DNA from: JAPPHY01 sp965247535
GTDB lineage: Bacteria > Chloroflexota > Dehalococcoidia > Lucifugimonadales > UBA2985
Assembly: GCA_965247535.1 (NCBI GenBank)
Contig: OZ252018.1
Location: forward strand, 806,001 to 870,000
DNA: 64,000 nucleotides
Direction of reading: 5' to 3'
Every line of letters starts with the position of its first letter. The stretch's first letter is position 1. The notes under the pieces were generated by a model. It searched no databases and was not told the DNA's origin. It saw only the letters and a list, made by a program, of their open reading frames with translations. Position numbers and translations under genes: made by a program. Of this stretch, positions 62,630 through 64,000 are shown one piece after another.

Positions 62630-63340
62630 GTGAGGACGCTGGAGCCGCGATTCGCGGCAACCGAATCCCTGCTGCTGGCAGGCCTGCTGCTGCCATCGGT
62701 TCTGGCGTTGCGGGCCTCGGTCGCCGCCGATTTGCCTGCGTACACTTCGTTTTCCGGTCCGTTAGTCGGACTGTTCCCGTTTGTCAGCCTGATTCCGGAC
62801 CATTTCCTGTGGGAGCTGCTACCGGCAGTTGCTCTGTGTGTCGTGCTTTACTGGGCACTCCACGGCCTTGGGCGAGGCCAGGTAGCGTTCTGGCTGATGG
62901 CCGTGTTGGTGCTTCTGCCCCAGGTGGTGTTCGAATGGGAGCACAACCGGATCGACTGGCTCCAGTTCTTCGACGTGGACCTCGTGGTTGAGGATGACCG
63001 CTCCTTGATCGGGGATTCGGCGCTGTTTCTCGTCAGCCTGGTCGGGTTGGCGGCGCTTTACCGCGCTATCGGCCTGCGACAGCTCGACCGCCGGATGCTG
63101 CTGCAAGGAATCGAGCGCGTGGACAGGGATACGGCTGCGAAGTTCGAGGCCGTCATGCTGGCCGGCCTGGTGGTCGCGGCGCTGCTCGCGACGCTGCTGA
63201 TGCTGGCGCTCTCGGCTCTGCTGGGAAGGTTCGATGGGCCTCTGCAAAGTTCTTCCTGGAGCGTGGTGACCATTGGCGGAGGCGCGACGATTCTGCTTGC
63301 GCTCAGCCTTGCGCTGTGGTACCGGGGCCGCCACGGCTGA
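62630..63340 (+). CDS. Hypothetical membrane protein, last gene of the MoxR-DUF58 locus
   Basis: 236 residues with about six hydrophobic helices. A polar stretch in the middle contains WEHNRIDWLQFFDVDLVVEDDRS, and another holds RQLDRRMLLQGIERVDRD. GTG start at 62630, four bases after the DUF58 stop, so co-transcribed. I do not recognise a family. Its position suggests a role with the MoxR/DUF58/transglutaminase proteins. Confidence 0.7.
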   Translation: MRTLEPRFAATESLLLAGLLLPSVLALRASVAADLPAYTSFSGPLVGLFPFVSLIPDHFLWELLPAVALCVVLYWALHGLGRGQVAFWLMAVLVLLPQVVFEWEHNRIDWLQFFDVDLVVEDDRSLIGDSALFLVSLVGLAALYRAIGLRQLDRRMLLQGIERVDRDTAAKFEAVMLAGLVVAALLATLLMLALSALLGRFDGPLQSSSWSVVTIGGGATILLALSLALWYRGRHG

Positions 63341-63395
63341 CGGCCGTCGGCCTAAAGCGCGCAAGAGGCTCCATACGGGTGTGTCTTGCGGCACG

Positions 63396-64000
63396 CTAGG
63401 TCACTAGACTGCGCAATACCTCCACAGCCTCCGCAAGGTTGTCATCCGTCAAGCCACCCGCGAATTCGGGCCTAGCTAGGAGCCTCTCGAGCGTGCTGGG
63501 CTGATAGGCACTGGCGCGGTAGATCTCGTACACCAAATCGCGTTCGCCAGGCTCCACGGAGTCGAGGAAGGGCATCGGTAGAAGCCGCCCCGATAGTTCT
63601 GTAGGCATATTTGCAAGCGTTAGAAGCATCAAATTCTCATGTTCTTCGACTTCGTCCCGCACCCAGGGCCTGTTCAAAAGGTACAAGAACTGATTTGTGC
63701 TCTCGCCACTCTTACCTTCCGGATTGGTGGTGCTCCCACGCAAATGTGTCCAAGTGTACAATAGCCTATCCAGGAATTCTAACTCTCCCCAACCCGTTGT
63801 TGACTCGTCAATGCCATCTTGGACCCACGGAAGGGCCTCTACTGCGTCCCTGGCAGCCGGGTCGCGCCGTTCCAGGAAGAGTAAGACCAAGCGCACGCCT
63901 AGCTCGTAGTCGCCGACTGACTCAAATGGGTCGAGGTCGAAAGTGTTGGTTGTCCCAGAAAAGGCGGAGGTGACGCTTAGAATCAGCCTTGCTTCAAGCC
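63396..64000 (-). CDS. Hypothetical protein, N-terminal part outside the window
   Basis: The frame is open from the stop at 63396 to the window edge, about 200 residues. It reads SVTSAFSGTTNTFDLDPFES then YELGVRLVLLFLERRDP near the edge. A helical, acidic part follows with WTHLRGSTTN, LYLLNRPWV and a late LERLLARPEFAGGL. The GTG at 63896 lies within the open frame and is unlikely to be the real start. No family recognised. It is convergent with the MoxR locus. Confidence 0.65.
   Translation of the reverse strand, partial: LEARLILSVTSAFSGTTNTFDLDPFESVGDYELGVRLVLLFLERRDPAARDAVEALPWVQDGIDESTTGWGELEFLDRLLYTWTHLRGSTTNPEGKSGESTNQFLYLLNRPWVRDEVEEHENLMLLTLANMPTELSGRLLPMPFLDSVEPGERDLVYEIYRASAYQPSTLERLLARPEFAGGLTDDNLAEAVEVLRSLVT

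Overview
The window is GC-rich, single-chromosome-type bacterial DNA. Several features fit a Chloroflexota bacterium of the Dehalococcoidia/SAR202 type: lipoproteins with long Pro/Thr linkers after the lipobox, an LppX/LprG-family lipoprotein paired with an MFS transporter, a form II (S-L-M order) cox operon, unlinked oligopeptide ABC ATPases, and large cadherin/Ig-type surface proteins. This placement is an inference from gene content; no rRNA or marker gene in the window fixes it.

Layout. 1-10.2 kb: mixed membrane and secreted proteins on the minus strand (an NCS2 permease interrupted by a stop codon, a lipoprotein esterase, a SulP transporter, a large PPC-domain secreted protein, a CDF-type transporter, an MFS transporter) plus one small membrane protein on the plus strand. 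10.4-17 kb: coxG facing away from coxS-L-M-D-E, a form II molybdenum hydroxylase operon with its MoxR/VWA maturation genes; coxD carries a frameshift. 17-20.5 kb: an AT-richer DUF3644 gene with a small HicB-like gene, then a graveyard of gene fragments (ABC ATPase, ABC permease, MFS) ending in an intact lprG-like lipoprotein. 20.8-21 kb: tRNA-Lys(CTT) and tRNA-Leu(TAG) behind a clear promoter. 21.1-27.4 kb: oligopeptide ABC transporter parts (oppD, oppF, a solute-binding lipoprotein, a remnant of a permease) and two hypotheticals. 27.4-29.9 kb: a probably leaderless XRE regulator operon and small genes. 29.9-36.5 kb: addB-addA recombination nuclease/helicase. 36.7-38.7 kb: a methyltransferase and nhaA. 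38.7-49 kb: repeats, two large surface proteins, a decayed IS1182-type element and more remnants. 49.2-63.3 kb: a five-gene MoxR/DUF58/transglutaminase locus dominated by a 2834-residue protein. 63.4-64 kb: a gene running off the window edge.

How genes work together. The cox operon encodes a complete three-subunit hydroxylase plus the CoxD AAA ATPase and CoxE VWA protein expected to mature it, and divergent CoxG may tether it to the membrane. The last locus follows the known MoxR-DUF58-TgpA plan, but its transglutaminase protein has been expanded to four tandem modules, two without the catalytic cysteine, with a HEAT array, a chain of Ig-like domains, a membrane anchor and a cytoplasmic tail. 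AddAB is a complete two-subunit break-repair system.

A cross-cutting theme is gene breakage. Single-base gains or losses in short G runs disrupt coxD, an ABC ATPase fragment, the IS transposase, a membrane protein and the DUF58 gene. In-frame stops hit the NCS2 permease, the transposase and two remnants, and a 20-bp tandem duplication hits an MFS gene. Some of these are probably consensus errors in the assembly and some are true decay; raw reads would separate them.
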